Origin: an uncultured Acetatifactor sp.
GTDB taxonomy: Bacteria > Bacillota > Clostridia > Lachnospirales > Lachnospiraceae
Length of the DNA: 64,000 nt
Direction of reading: 5' to 3'
Assembly (NCBI GenBank): GCA_910589655.1
Contig: CAJUTJ010000091.1
Coordinates: 13,446-77,445 of the forward strand
Shown here: piece by piece, positions 27,143 to 36,325 of the stretch
Layout: the number at the start of each line of letters is the position of its first letter
Numbering within the stretch: the stretch's first letter is position 1
The notes under the pieces: generated by a model
What the model was told of the DNA's origin: nothing
Databases searched by the model: none
Seen by the model: only the letters and a program-made list of their open reading frames with translations
Position numbers and translations under genes: made by a program

Positions 27143-28495
27143 TTATTGCGCCCCCTTGGCTGCTGCATTTGATGTGGTCACAAATTCCTCCACCGCAGTC
27201 TTAATATCCACTCCGGAACCAACCTGCTGCAGCATGTTCCACCATGCAGTGCGGGCTTCTGCCCAGCCGCCTACTACCTGATAGTAGTCGCCCATGTAAG
27301 GAACGAACTTCGCATATTCGGTCATCAGCTCGTCGCCTTCATAGATATTGCCCAGATCCTTTACGGGCCAGTAATTGGAAGCCTTTACGCTTTCCACTGC
27401 CTGCTTCTCGTCATTTGCCATAAAGTCGATGAAAGTCTTTGCCGCCGCAATCTTTGCCTCATCACCGTTGTTAAAGATACCGAATCCCCAGATACCGCCG
27501 CAAAGCTTCGGATCACCGGTGGAAGGGAATGCCATGGGAAGTACGTCAAAGTTAATCTTATCCAGATTATTCTTCTCCTGTGATACGTTCCAGCAGAATG
27601 CCATTGCCAATGTGCCGTTACAGAACATATTAATCTCGTCACCGCCTACGATAGACGCGTCGTAATTGATTCCTTCCATATCCAGCAGCAGCTGCAGCGC
27701 TTTGATATTCTCCTCACTGTTAGCCGTATACTCTGTATGCTCTGCATTGGTGAAAGTTCCGCCGTACAGATTGTTAACCAATGCGCGGGTTCCCTGATCT
27801 CCGCCCTGACCGTTGCAGTATACCGCGCCCACATTAGCCTGACCGCTGTCATAAACCGCCTTTACCGCTTTGATAAAGTTCTCTGTGGTCCATGTACCGT
27901 TTGCTTCGTCAATATACTGTAATGCGCCTGCCGCCTCGAAGATATCCCGGTTAATCGCCATGGTATGCGCCGTCATACACAGAGGATATTCATAATATAC
28001 GCCGTCATTACTCTTACATGCGCTCTCTACGGAATCATAGATTGCAGCCTTTGCCTCATCTGTCCACAAATCACCAAGGTCTACCATCAATCCCCTGGCA
28101 CCCCAGTTAGCAACCAGTCTCTCCGGTCCTTCCAGCACGATATCAGGCGCCTGATTTCCCTCGATAGCGGTGTTGATCTGATCATCACCGTTGGAATAGT
28201 CCAGATACTCAACCGTCACTTTGATTTCGGGATGTACTGCATTAAAGCTGGCAATCAGGCCGTCTACCGTAGCCGCATCTCCCCATTTACCGATGGGATA
28301 GGTCCAGAGAGTAATTTCTGCACCATCTGCGGCAGGCGTTGATGCCGATGCCTGTGCGGAACTTTGGCTGCCGGCAGCCGCGCTGCTTCCTGCTGCAGGA
28401 CTGGATGCATTTCCATTATTACCGTTGCCGCAGCCCGTAGCGGAAAGCACCATTAGACAGCTTAACGCCAATGCCATGATTTTACGCTTCTTCAT
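27143..28495 (-). CDS. ABC sugar-binding lipoprotein
   Basis: Extracellular solute-binding protein of 450 residues, family 1 type. The start at 28495 has GGAGGG upstream. A lipoprotein signal with lipobox LSATGC is followed by an Asn/Ser/Ala-rich linker. The mature part has EITLWTYPIGKWGDAATVDG, GNQAPDIVLEGPERLVANW and GGIWGFGIFN. It is the first gene of the minus-strand sialic-acid operon and should capture the free sugar acid. Confidence 0.9.
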   Translation of the reverse strand: MKKRKIMALALSCLMVLSATGCGNGNNGNASSPAAGSSAAAGSQSSAQASASTPAADGAEITLWTYPIGKWGDAATVDGLIASFNAVHPEIKVTVEYLDYSNGDDQINTAIEGNQAPDIVLEGPERLVANWGARGLMVDLGDLWTDEAKAAIYDSVESACKSNDGVYYEYPLCMTAHTMAINRDIFEAAGALQYIDEANGTWTTENFIKAVKAVYDSGQANVGAVYCNGQGGDQGTRALVNNLYGGTFTNAEHTEYTANSEENIKALQLLLDMEGINYDASIVGGDEINMFCNGTLAMAFCWNVSQEKNNLDKINFDVLPMAFPSTGDPKLCGGIWGFGIFNNGDEAKIAAAKTFIDFMANDEKQAVESVKASNYWPVKDLGNIYEGDELMTEYAKFVPYMGDYYQVVGGWAEARTAWWNMLQQVGSGVDIKTAVEEFVTTSNAAAKGAQ

Positions 28496-28573
28496 AATAA
28501 GCCCTCCTTTTTTACACGATCTTGCAGATCGCAATTGTAAAATTTGTAACTCCGTACCACTAACTGTAACTTC

Positions 28574-28602
28574 ATTTTATAATTGCTTTGTTCGTTTGTC
28601 AA
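28574..28602 (-). promoter_or_regulatory. sigma-A promoter of the nan importer operon
   Basis: On the minus strand TTGACA, a 17-base spacer and TAAAAT. The predicted start point gives a leader of about 70 bases before the binding-protein ATG. Confidence 0.8.
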
Positions 28603-28660
28603 TACATTTTTGAAAATTCTTTTCATAGCTTGTACATATTGAAAATTTATTACATTCTAA

Positions 28661-28689
28661 TTGAAAGAAGAAAGGGCATATGGTATAAT
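28661..28689 (+). promoter_or_regulatory. sigma-A promoter of nagB operon
   Basis: TTGAAA (28661-28666), a 17-base spacer and a perfect TATAAT (28684-28689). It faces away from the importer promoter, so the 165 bases around both are the likely control region. Transcripts would carry the family A leader before nagB. Confidence 0.85.
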
Positions 28690-28730
28690 ACACTCAGGAA
28701 TTCAGATGATTTATGCTGTATGATTCTAAA

Positions 28731-28822
28731 GTTGAATAAAACTGTGTATTCAACAATTATATCATTACAATGAAACTGTTTTCATTGTGTGAACGCGCGC
28801 CGCAACGCGCAGATAGGGGTCA
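28731..28822 (+). repeat. family A leader repeat, copy 4
   Basis: GTTGAATA..TATTCAAC hairpin, then an inserted hairpin CAATGAAA-CTG-TTTCATTG, then GAACGCGCGCCGCAACGCGC and ATAGGGGTC before the nagB ATG. It lies wholly inside the predicted nagB leader RNA. Confidence 0.75.
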
Positions 28823-28824
28823 AC

Positions 28825-29550
28825 ATGATTATTTGTAAGACAAAGGACTACAACGACATGAGCCGGAAGGCGGCAAACATTATTTCCGCACAGATTATTT
28901 TAAAGCCTGACTGTGTGCTGGGGCTGGCTACAGGCTCCACTCCCGTAGGACTGTACCGTCAGCTTGCGGAGTGGTATGAGAAGGGAGATCTTGATTTTTC
29001 ACAGGTTACTACCGTAAATCTGGACGAATACAAAGGTCTTACCAGAGAGGATTCTCAGAGCTATTATTACTTTATGAATGAAAATTTATTTCATAAAGTG
29101 AATATCGACAAAGACAAAACTTTTCTCCCCGACGGAACGGAGCCGGACAGCGAGAAAGCCTGCAGACAATATAACGATGTCCTCGCCTCCGTTGGAAGGG
29201 TGGATATACAGCTTCTCGGTCTCGGTCATAACGGCCATATTGGTTTTAATGAGCCTGATACTTTCTTTCAAACGGAAACCCACTGTGTCACACTGACCGA
29301 CCAAACCATCAAGGCAAACCGCCGTTTCTTCGAATCGGAGGAGGATGTTCCCCGTCAGGCATATACAATGGGTATTAAGACCATCATGTCTGCCCGCCGG
29401 ATTCTGGTAGTCGTTTCCGGAGAGGATAAAGCGGAAATTGTAAAGAAAGCCTTTTTCGGCCCTATTACCCCTCAAGTGCCTGCGTCCGTTCTACAGCTTC
29501 ACAGTCATGTGACTCTTGTGGCCGATGAAGCGGCGCTGTCCCGGTTATAG
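28825..29550 (+). CDS. nagB: Glucosamine-6-phosphate deaminase NagB
   Basis: Converts glucosamine-6-phosphate to fructose-6-phosphate and ammonia. 241 residues from ATG 28825 (AGGGG upstream). Motifs are LGLATGSTPVGLYRQL, TVNLDEYKG, QLLGLGHNGHIGFNEP and YTMGIKTIMSARRI. It is the first gene of the plus-strand arm, ahead of nagA. Confidence 0.96.
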   Translation: MIICKTKDYNDMSRKAANIISAQIILKPDCVLGLATGSTPVGLYRQLAEWYEKGDLDFSQVTTVNLDEYKGLTREDSQSYYYFMNENLFHKVNIDKDKTFLPDGTEPDSEKACRQYNDVLASVGRVDIQLLGLGHNGHIGFNEPDTFFQTETHCVTLTDQTIKANRRFFESEEDVPRQAYTMGIKTIMSARRILVVVSGEDKAEIVKKAFFGPITPQVPASVLQLHSHVTLVADEAALSRL

Positions 29551-29697
29551 GAGCCGCACCCAATTCAAAATCGTACATGGACAATTCCCTTGCAGTGTGC
29601 CGTAAGCTTCAAGACGGGCATACGGCCTGCTGCCGCGGGATATGGGCATTACTTATCCGGATTTCAGATTCCGCAGAGAGGAATTATGGAGATTACT

Positions 29698-30861
29698 ATG
29701 ATAAAAAAACATAAAATAATCAATGGACTTGTATTTCTGGAAAGTGGAGCTTTTCAGCCCGAATCCGTCTATCTCTGTGATGACAGAATCGTATCGGAAG
29801 AAACCTATACCTTCACGGAGGGGGAAGAAGCTTTGACGGATGCGGAAGGAAACTATGTCATTCCGGGATTGACCGACATTCACTTTCACGGCTGCATGGG
29901 AAGCGACTGCTGCGACGGCACACGGGAAGCTTTCCGCACCATCGCCGAGTATGAACTGCAGCAAGGCGTGACTTCCATCACCCCCGCCACCATGACCATG
30001 TCCGAGGAAACATTAACTACGATTTGTCAGGCGGCTAAGGGGTTCTCCTGTGACAACGGAGCGGATTTCTGTGGTTTATATATGGAAGGGCCGTTCATCA
30101 GCTCCGGCAAAAAAGGAGCGCAGAACGAAAATTATATCCGGCCTGCCGACACGGAAATGCTGCAGCGCCTGCAGCAGGCTTCCGGCGGTATGATTCGTAC
30201 CGTGGCCATCGCTCCGGAGACAGAAGGCGCCATGGACTTTATCCGCGCAAACGGCGGAAGCGTCAATATTTCTCTGGCACACACCACTGCCGATTATGAT
30301 ACGGCAGTAAAGGCTCTCTCCAGCGGAGCCTCCCAGTTGACACACATGTATAATGCTATGATGCCTTTCAGTCATCGGGCTCCCGGACCTATCGGCGCCG
30401 CCGCCGACAACGGACATTGTATGGTAGAATTGATCTGTGACGGCATCCATATCCATCCGGCGGCAGTAAGGACTACCTTCAAAATATTCGGTGACGACCG
30501 TATCATTTTGATCAGCGACAGTATGCGGGCTGCAGGCCTTAAGGACGGTCAATACGATCTGGGCGGACAGACCGTCACCGTCAAAGGAAATCTGGCCGTT
30601 CTGGAAGACGGTACTATTGCAGGCTCCGTCACCAATCTCATGAATTGCGTCCGCAGAGCCGTTCAGGATATGGGAATCCCCCTTGCCAGCGCCGTGAAAT
30701 GTGCCGCCGTCAATCCCGCCAAGGCAATCGGAATTTATGAAGCTTACGGAAGCCTTACCCCCGGGAAATTCGGAAATATAGTGATTTTGGATCAAGATTT
30801 AGATTTGAAAGCGGTCTTCCATCGTTCGGTTCCCGTCCGTCTCACAGGAACCAAACCCTGA
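29698..30861 (+). CDS. nagA: N-acetylglucosamine-6-phosphate deacetylase NagA
   Basis: Removes acetate from GlcNAc-6-phosphate. 387 residues, amidohydrolase barrel, from ATG 29698 with GGAG upstream. Metal and substrate motifs are DIHFHGCMGSDC, YMEGPFIS, SLAHTTADYDTA, HMYNAMMPFSHRAPG, LICDGIHIHP and LISDSMRAAG (catalytic Asp). A 147-base spacer separates it from nagB. Confidence 0.96.
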   Translation: MIKKHKIINGLVFLESGAFQPESVYLCDDRIVSEETYTFTEGEEALTDAEGNYVIPGLTDIHFHGCMGSDCCDGTREAFRTIAEYELQQGVTSITPATMTMSEETLTTICQAAKGFSCDNGADFCGLYMEGPFISSGKKGAQNENYIRPADTEMLQRLQQASGGMIRTVAIAPETEGAMDFIRANGGSVNISLAHTTADYDTAVKALSSGASQLTHMYNAMMPFSHRAPGPIGAAADNGHCMVELICDGIHIHPAAVRTTFKIFGDDRIILISDSMRAAGLKDGQYDLGGQTVTVKGNLAVLEDGTIAGSVTNLMNCVRRAVQDMGIPLASAVKCAAVNPAKAIGIYEAYGSLTPGKFGNIVILDQDLDLKAVFHRSVPVRLTGTKP

Positions 30862-31005
30862 TGTGCCGAATTTATCCCAAATGTTAAGCATAATTGTGGA
30901 AAACCGCCGGACGAATCCGCCGGCGTATCCGGGTACCGCAAAACCACTCTCAGCTTGTTACAATGCCGCTTATATACAAAAGGCAGCGCAGAAATGGAGA
31001 ATATT

Positions 31006-31890
31006 ATGGCAACAATTGTTTTAGATATAGGAGGCACCGCAATCAAATCCGGTCTTTATACGAACGGAGAACTCTCCGAAATCAGGGAAATCCCCACCGA
31101 AGCAAAGCAAGGCCGAGATCATGTGCTGAACCGCGTCAAGGAACTCATCGCAGATTATCGAAAAATATGCTCCTTCCAACGCATAGGTATCAGCACTGCC
31201 GGACAGGTAAACCCGCTGCGGGGTGACATCATTTACGCCAACGAAAACCTCCCCGGTTACACGGGCACTCCTCTCAAGGAAATCATGGAGCAGGAATTCC
31301 GGGTTCCCACCGCTGTGGAAAATGATGTCAATGCGGCGGCAATCGGAGAAGCCGTATTCGGCGCCGGCAAGGGCATCTCCGACTTTGCATGTCTCACATA
31401 CGGTACGGGGGTAGGCGGAGCCATCTTCCTCAACGGTAATCTTTACTCCGGAAGCAGCTTTTCCGCCGGAGAATTCGGCGCCATCGTCACTCATCCTGAA
31501 GACCGTCATATTGAACAAGACATGTTTTCCGGATGCTACGAAAAATATGCTTCCACCACCGCTCTGGTCCGTATGGCTGCTGCCGTGGATCCTTCCCTGA
31601 CAAACGGTCGTGCCATATTTGAACAGCTAGAAAAAGAACACATTAAATCCATTGTCGATCAGTGGATTATGGAAATCGTATATGGACTGACCTCCGTTAT
31701 TCATATGTTGAATCCTGCCTGCGTCATTTTGGGAGGCGGTGTCATGGAACAGACCTACGTGTTGGAACAAATACGAGAAAGACTGCGGGAAAACCTGATG
31801 CCTTCCTTCCATCATGTCAAAATAGAAAAAGCGGCTCTGGGCAACCGTGCCGGTATGCTGGGTGCAGCGGTATTAGAGCAAAGGAGGTAG
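31006..31890 (+). CDS. nanK: ROK family sugar kinase, NanK role
   Basis: ATP-dependent kinase of the ROK family, 294 residues. Start chosen at 31006 because GGAG lies six bases upstream. VLDIGGTAIKSGLY is the phosphate-1 motif. VENDVNAAAIGEAVFGAG and ACLTYGTGVGGAIFLNG follow, but the region after SAGEFG lacks the full zinc-binding CXCGXXGC motif (it reads YEKYASTTALV). Given nanE and nanA, ManNAc is the likely substrate. The symbol rests on that context. Confidence 0.85.
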   Translation: MATIVLDIGGTAIKSGLYTNGELSEIREIPTEAKQGRDHVLNRVKELIADYRKICSFQRIGISTAGQVNPLRGDIIYANENLPGYTGTPLKEIMEQEFRVPTAVENDVNAAAIGEAVFGAGKGISDFACLTYGTGVGGAIFLNGNLYSGSSFSAGEFGAIVTHPEDRHIEQDMFSGCYEKYASTTALVRMAAAVDPSLTNGRAIFEQLEKEHIKSIVDQWIMEIVYGLTSVIHMLNPACVILGGGVMEQTYVLEQIRERLRENLMPSFHHVKIEKAALGNRAGMLGAAVLEQRR

Positions 31891-31894
31891 ACTT

Positions 31895-32752
31895 TTGACC
31901 GGAAACATCATAGAACAGATTACAGAAAAATATCACTTTCTCACACGCTCCGGCAAAAAACTTGCCGACTACATTTTTACTAATGCCCATGACGCACAGT
32001 ATCTGTCCATCTCCAGTATGGCGGAGAACAGCGGTGTTTCGGAGGCTTCCATCACCCGCTTCTGCCACAATATGGGGCTGTCCGGTTATAATGACCTGAA
32101 GCTGGAACTTGCAAAAGCGGCCTATGTTACGGATATGGGAGAACCTCTGGAATCACCCGATACCATCACCTCCGAAGATACGCTTGGCAGTATTTTTAAC
32201 AAGCTCCATGCCGCCAATATTCTCTCTCTGAACGAAACTATGGATCTGCTGGATGAAAACGAAATTTCCAGAGCGGTGGATCTCATTTCCGCCGCAGACA
32301 GAGTATTCTGCTTTGGACAAGGCGGCAGCATGGTTATGGCTATGGAGGCGTGGGCACGCTTTTCCACCGCCTCCTCACGTTTCGTGCACATTGAGGATTC
32401 CCACATGCAGGTCATGAACATTGCGCTGGCCACCGAGAAAGACATTATCCTGTTTTTCTCGTATTCCGGTTCCACAAAGGATATGGAAGACGTAATGCGC
32501 ATCGCGAAAAAACGTCATGTTTCCGTAATTTTGGTTACTCATTTTCCAAAGTCAAGAGCAACACAGTTTGCGGATGTGGTATTGTTCTGCGGCTATAACG
32601 AAAGTCCTCTTCAATCCGGATCCGTGGCCGCCAAATTAGGACAGCTTTTCCTGATTGAGTGCCTGTTTTATGTTTTTTGTAAACGCAATCCCGAAGTATA
32701 TGCAAAGGCACGCTCTGCCACTGCCGAAGCAATCACCCAGAAACTCTTATAG
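31895..32752 (+). CDS. RpiR family regulator with SIS domain
   Basis: A 285-residue regulator starting at TTG 31895 after AAGGAGG, only 4 bases past nanK. The N-terminal helix-turn-helix reads SISSMAENSGVSEASITRFC. A SIS sugar-phosphate-binding domain follows (VFCFGQGGSMVMAMEAWARF, IILFFSYSGSTKDMEDVM). RpiR proteins of this kind (NanR-type) sense ManNAc-6-P or GlcN-6-P and control nan/nag genes. Here it would act on the divergent promoters near 28.6 kb. Confidence 0.9.
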   Translation: MTGNIIEQITEKYHFLTRSGKKLADYIFTNAHDAQYLSISSMAENSGVSEASITRFCHNMGLSGYNDLKLELAKAAYVTDMGEPLESPDTITSEDTLGSIFNKLHAANILSLNETMDLLDENEISRAVDLISAADRVFCFGQGGSMVMAMEAWARFSTASSRFVHIEDSHMQVMNIALATEKDIILFFSYSGSTKDMEDVMRIAKKRHVSVILVTHFPKSRATQFADVVLFCGYNESPLQSGSVAAKLGQLFLIECLFYVFCKRNPEVYAKARSATAEAITQKLL

Positions 32753-32762
32753 GAAGTTCAAA

Positions 32763-32794
32763 AGGCTTTTGGCTGTCCGATCCGCCAAAAGCCT
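32763..32794. terminator. bidirectional terminator
   Basis: AGGCTTTTGGC pairs perfectly with GCCAAAAGCCT between the convergent rpiR-type and GH8 genes. The plus side is followed by a T-rich tract, and the minus side by TTTTGAACTT. Confidence 0.75.
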
Positions 32795-32801
32795 CTTATA
32801 T

Positions 32802-33935
32802 TTACCATATCCTGTACTTTCCGCTCAGTGCCAGAAAAGCAAAGAAATACAGACAGTTATCGTAATATCTCCTGTCTCCCTTCCGCATTGGCAGCTCCCA
32901 GAAACGTTCCACCCATTCTTCCGTACAGTCATTATCCGCCGCCAGAGAAGCCTGTGCCACCGTGGCAGTGATGGCAGTGGGATGCAAGGGCACATCGGCA
33001 GCGACTCTGCCGTCTACCTCGTACACATGATAAGTTCCTCTTCGTCCGTCTTCCGCCAGAAACTGCTGGATCCGGTCGGCTGCTCCTCTCTGCCCTTTGT
33101 CCTCCCCGAACCATGCATAGTCCAGTCCGATGTTGGCAGCGGTTCTGTACGAATCGCTGTAGAACCAATCATGCCTGTCCTTTGTCCATGGCAGCGCCCT
33201 AGACATAGGCGTACCGTCGAACTCCGCATATTCCGCACTGAACCCCGTTACGGAATGACATGCCTTCGCCAAGTACTCACGGCTGGCAGCGGCTGCACGT
33301 TTCCAGAAATTTCTGTCTTCCTCATCCGCCCACAGCGCAAATAATTCGTAAAAATGAGGCAGATGATAGGAAGGATCCGTAAAGTCCGCTCCCGGCACAA
33401 AGAGAATCTGATAATTTTCCGGATTCCACATAGGACATCCCGCTCTCCCTCCTTTTCCTTTGTGAAGGCAGGCTTTCAATATATCTCTGGCCTCTCTGTC
33501 ATACGCAAAGATGCCCTCTCCGTCCCCCCATCTGTGCGAAGCAAAAAACAGTGCCATCGCAAAATATTCCTCCCCGTCCGGCGCCGGACCATACGCGTTC
33601 TTTTTCCCGTCCGTGGAGCACGACCAAGCAAAATATCCCTCATTTTCCCCCTCTTCCATCCACATATATGTCTTCGCCCATTTCCACAGCCTGTCGAATT
33701 CGTCCTTCATATCGAGCTGGACACACAACATCATACCATAACTCATTCCTTCCGTTCTGGCATCGTTATTCCCCGTATCCATAATGTAGGCCATATCCTC
33801 TCCCACAGGATAGTACACTCTTTCCTCCTCTTCAAAGAAAAAAGTATTTTTGATTTCCTCCAGCCTTCGCTCAATCTGTTCCTGCGGAATCCCCATCTGC
33901 CCAAATACATTTCGATAACTTCTTGTTTTCTCCAT
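32802..33935 (-). CDS. GH8 reducing-end xylose-releasing enzyme-like
   Basis: Glycoside hydrolase family 8 protein of 377 residues resembling Rex exo-oligoxylanases. The start at 33935 follows AAGGAG. DTGNNDARTEGMSYGMMLCV holds the catalytic Glu of family 8. WKWAKTYMWMEEGENEGYF, APDGEEYFAMALFFASHRW and HDWFYSDSYRTAANIGLDYA follow. There is no signal peptide, so it works on short imported xylo-oligosaccharides. It is a single gene. Confidence 0.88.
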   Translation of the reverse strand: MEKTRSYRNVFGQMGIPQEQIERRLEEIKNTFFFEEEERVYYPVGEDMAYIMDTGNNDARTEGMSYGMMLCVQLDMKDEFDRLWKWAKTYMWMEEGENEGYFAWSCSTDGKKNAYGPAPDGEEYFAMALFFASHRWGDGEGIFAYDREARDILKACLHKGKGGRAGCPMWNPENYQILFVPGADFTDPSYHLPHFYELFALWADEEDRNFWKRAAAASREYLAKACHSVTGFSAEYAEFDGTPMSRALPWTKDRHDWFYSDSYRTAANIGLDYAWFGEDKGQRGAADRIQQFLAEDGRRGTYHVYEVDGRVAADVPLHPTAITATVAQASLAADNDCTEEWVERFWELPMRKGDRRYYDNCLYFFAFLALSGKYRIW

Positions 33936-34133
33936 ACTCCGGCTCCTTTTCTTTACAAGAGCTGTCCTGATAACTGCTCCAATGTCAATGTACCACAAAA
34001 AGACAACACCAATCGGCTCACGCTCAGTGTTAATAGGTTCATTGTACCATAAGCACCGTTTCGTTTCTGCCCGGGTGTTGTCATATTCTTTTCAAATATT
34101 GCTAATTAGGCTGCATCGAATGACATCCTGACA

Positions 34134-34670
34134 TCAAAGCTCACTTTTCAAAAAAGATACCAATGGTTCGACATATTTCTCGGAGGAAATATCATAAGAA
34201 CTCGAAATTACTTGTCCCAAATCCTTTTCATAGGATGACTTATCTTTTTTCTTTGCCATCATGGCCGCAAATATCTTCATCATAAGTTTATCCACAAAAC
34301 CCATTTTCTCATAACACAAACCGCTCTGCATGTAAAAATGCGGTATTTTCTTCAGCTCATCGCCAGTAAGGTTCTGTCTCCAAAACTCATTTATAGTATC
34401 CTCCGCAGCGTTGGGAGTTGCCCCGGTCACAAACAATGCCACTTTACCGGCCGTACATTTTTGAAGCATACTTTTAATATGTTTATACCCGTCGATCATG
34501 CCTGCATGAGCACGGCTTCCGAAAACAATAATATCATACCCTGACAACGCTTTTTCCGTTACCGCCCTATAGTCCAAAAGAGTACATTCTACCTTTTCCC
34601 CGATCATTTCCGCATACCTTTTTGTAAATCCGGTACTGCTTTTATAAATGACTATAATCCTTTTCCCCAT
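34134..34670 (-). CDS. flavodoxin-domain protein
   Basis: A 178-residue protein with a flavodoxin-like FMN site at the N-terminus (IIVIYKSSTGFTKRYAEMI). Its second half resembles HemG/flavodoxin-5 proteins (YDIIVFGSRAHAGMIDGYKH, VALFVTGATPN). A role as a small redox carrier or quinone reductase is likely. Its start lies directly after the tetR-type stop, so the regulator probably controls it in one operon. Confidence 0.82.
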   Translation of the reverse strand: MGKRIIVIYKSSTGFTKRYAEMIGEKVECTLLDYRAVTEKALSGYDIIVFGSRAHAGMIDGYKHIKSMLQKCTAGKVALFVTGATPNAAEDTINEFWRQNLTGDELKKIPHFYMQSGLCYEKMGFVDKLMMKIFAAMMAKKKDKSSYEKDLGQVISSSYDISSEKYVEPLVSFLKSEL

Positions 34671-34671
34671 T

Positions 34672-35244
34672 TTAATCCCCCTTCTGTTCTTCCAAAATCT
34701 TATTCAGAAACGCTTCATATGCAAATTCCTGTTGTGCAAAAATTTCCGCCGCCGGAATGCCCGGTGATGTTATGGAAAAGATCGTTCCGATCCCGATAGT
34801 ATATATCAGCATATTCAAATGCAGCCGCTTTGCCTGTTCTTCACCGATACCCAGTTTCGCTGCAATATATCCGGCAACTTTGGGGCTGGCTGCCGTGCGG
34901 TACAAATCGTCCAGCGAAGAGATACCCTCTCTTTGATGTAAAATAAATATTTTAAACAAATTGGGCTCTTCTTCCGCTAATTGGATATAGGCCTTTCCGG
35001 TGCTGCGAAATAAGTCGTCTTTGTCAATATGTGCTGCTATGTACTCTTGTATAAAGCAGCCGGCCCGACGAGCTACATCCTTTCGTAATCCGTTCATGTT
35101 ATCACAGTAGCTGTAAATGGGCTGTACAGAACATCCTATTTTATTGGCAATATTTTTTACTATAACCTGTTCCATGCCATCATTCCTTGCTATTTCAAAT
35201 GCGGCGGAAACTACCATTTCCTTTGTAATTCTTTGTTTCGGCAT
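34672..35244 (-). CDS. TetR family regulator
   Basis: A 190-residue protein with a TetR helix-turn-helix at the N-terminus (AFEIARNDGMEQVIVKNIAN then KIGCSVQPIYSYCDN). An effector domain follows, with a C-terminal cluster (LIYTIGIGTIFSITSPG) of the TetR_C type. The start at 35244 follows AAGGAG. It precedes the flavodoxin gene by a single base. Two overlapping AT-rich palindromes upstream are probable binding sites, so autoregulation is likely. Confidence 0.88.
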   Translation of the reverse strand: MPKQRITKEMVVSAAFEIARNDGMEQVIVKNIANKIGCSVQPIYSYCDNMNGLRKDVARRAGCFIQEYIAAHIDKDDLFRSTGKAYIQLAEEEPNLFKIFILHQREGISSLDDLYRTAASPKVAGYIAAKLGIGEEQAKRLHLNMLIYTIGIGTIFSITSPGIPAAEIFAQQEFAYEAFLNKILEEQKGD

Positions 35245-35256
35245 AGCGGCTCCTTT

Positions 35257-35288
35257 TATATAATCCGATTATATAAACTGTTTATATA
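35257..35288. promoter_or_regulatory. twin palindromic operator of the TetR gene
   Basis: TATATAAT-CCG-ATTATATA (35257-35275) overlaps TATATAAA-CTG-TTTATATA (35270-35288). Both have perfect 8-bp arms and 3-base centres, 13 bases apart. They lie 13 bases upstream of the regulator start, where TetR dimers usually bind. Confidence 0.75.
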
Positions 35289-35361
35289 TCTATATATTAC
35301 TCTTATTATTTCCGAATGTCAATATTCCGGCTTTCTCATTTCAGCCGTAAGCTTCGGATGC

Positions 35362-35399
35362 GAAAACACCCGACTGATTAAATCCAGTCGGGTGTTTTC
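35362..35399 (-). terminator. terminator of the cation efflux gene
   Basis: A perfect 15-bp stem (GAAAACACCCGACTG with CAGTCGGGTGTTTTC) and an 8-base loop, 26 bases after the stop codon. Confidence 0.85.
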
Positions 35400-35425
35400 A
35401 TCCATTAATGCAATTCAGCATTCTC

Positions 35426-36325
35426 CTATGCTTTTGGATTCACATGTACCATAATATGTTTTACCTTCGAAAAATTCCGTTCGATTTTTTTATGCACCGA
35501 TTCCGCTATATTATGTGCCTCCCGCAAAGTGTATGATCCATCTACCTGAATCTCCACATCTACGTATATCTTATTACCGAAAATACGGGTCTGCAGCAAA
35601 TCAATCCCTAATACATTTTCATTCTCCATAACACAATCAAAAATCTGCTTCTCCGTCTCTTCATCACAGGAATGATCCACCATCTTATCTATGGCGTCCT
35701 TAAAAATATCAAAAGCCGCCTTAACGATAAACAAGAAAATAACCAAACTTGCAACGGAATCCATAATCGGAAAACCCAGTCTCGCACCCCCGATTCCTAT
35801 CAGTGCGCCAACGGATGAAAATGCATCCGAACGATGATGCCATGCATCCGCCATTAATGCGCTTGAATCAATCTTCTTTGCATAATATCTTGTATACCAA
35901 TACATGCCCTCTTTGCTCAAAATTGAAACCACTGCTACGATCAATGCTAAAATACCGGGGATCTGCAAACTGACATAATCACCAGTGAAAATATTTTTCA
36001 GCGCTTCCATGCCGATCCCCAGACCTGTAATAAAAAGAACCATTGCTAAAATGATTGCGGCAACGCATTCCAGCCGTTCGTGTCCATACGGATGTTCCTT
36101 GTCAGACTGCTTTGCCGCCAGCCTGATACCGATAATTACTACAATGGTGCTGAATACATCCGACGCCGAATGTACCGCGTCGCTGACCATGGCATTGGAA
36201 TGAGCGATAATGCCTGCAAAAAGCTTTATTACAGACAGTATCGTATTGCCGATAATAGTAACCACCGACACTTCGTTTGCTACTTTTTGAAAGTTATCTT
36301 CGTTCGTTTTATCATTTTTCCCCAT
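35426..36325 (-). CDS. cation diffusion facilitator (zinc/iron/manganese efflux)
   Basis: A 299-residue CDF transporter from ATG 36325 (GGAGG upstream). Helix 2 has AMVSDAVHSASDVFSTIVVI and helix 5 has ALMADAWHHRSDAFSS, giving the His/Asp transport site. HPYGHERLECVAA and a cytoplasmic C-terminal domain with MVHVNPKA end it. The paired HxxxD and DxxxD layout fits the Zn/Fe/Mn groups; the metal is not decidable. A 200-base leader precedes it, suggesting RNA-level or metal-dependent control, but I recognise no riboswitch. Confidence 0.92.
   Translation of the reverse strand: MGKNDKTNEDNFQKVANEVSVVTIIGNTILSVIKLFAGIIAHSNAMVSDAVHSASDVFSTIVVIIGIRLAAKQSDKEHPYGHERLECVAAIILAMVLFITGLGIGMEALKNIFTGDYVSLQIPGILALIVAVVSILSKEGMYWYTRYYAKKIDSSALMADAWHHRSDAFSSVGALIGIGGARLGFPIMDSVASLVIFLFIVKAAFDIFKDAIDKMVDHSCDEETEKQIFDCVMENENVLGIDLLQTRIFGNKIYVDVEIQVDGSYTLREAHNIAESVHKKIERNFSKVKHIMVHVNPKA

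Noticed and set aside
31006..31890. Glucokinase rather than ManNAc kinase
   Set aside because: Sequence alone cannot exclude it, but the nanE, nanA and nag neighbours make the ManNAc role more likely.
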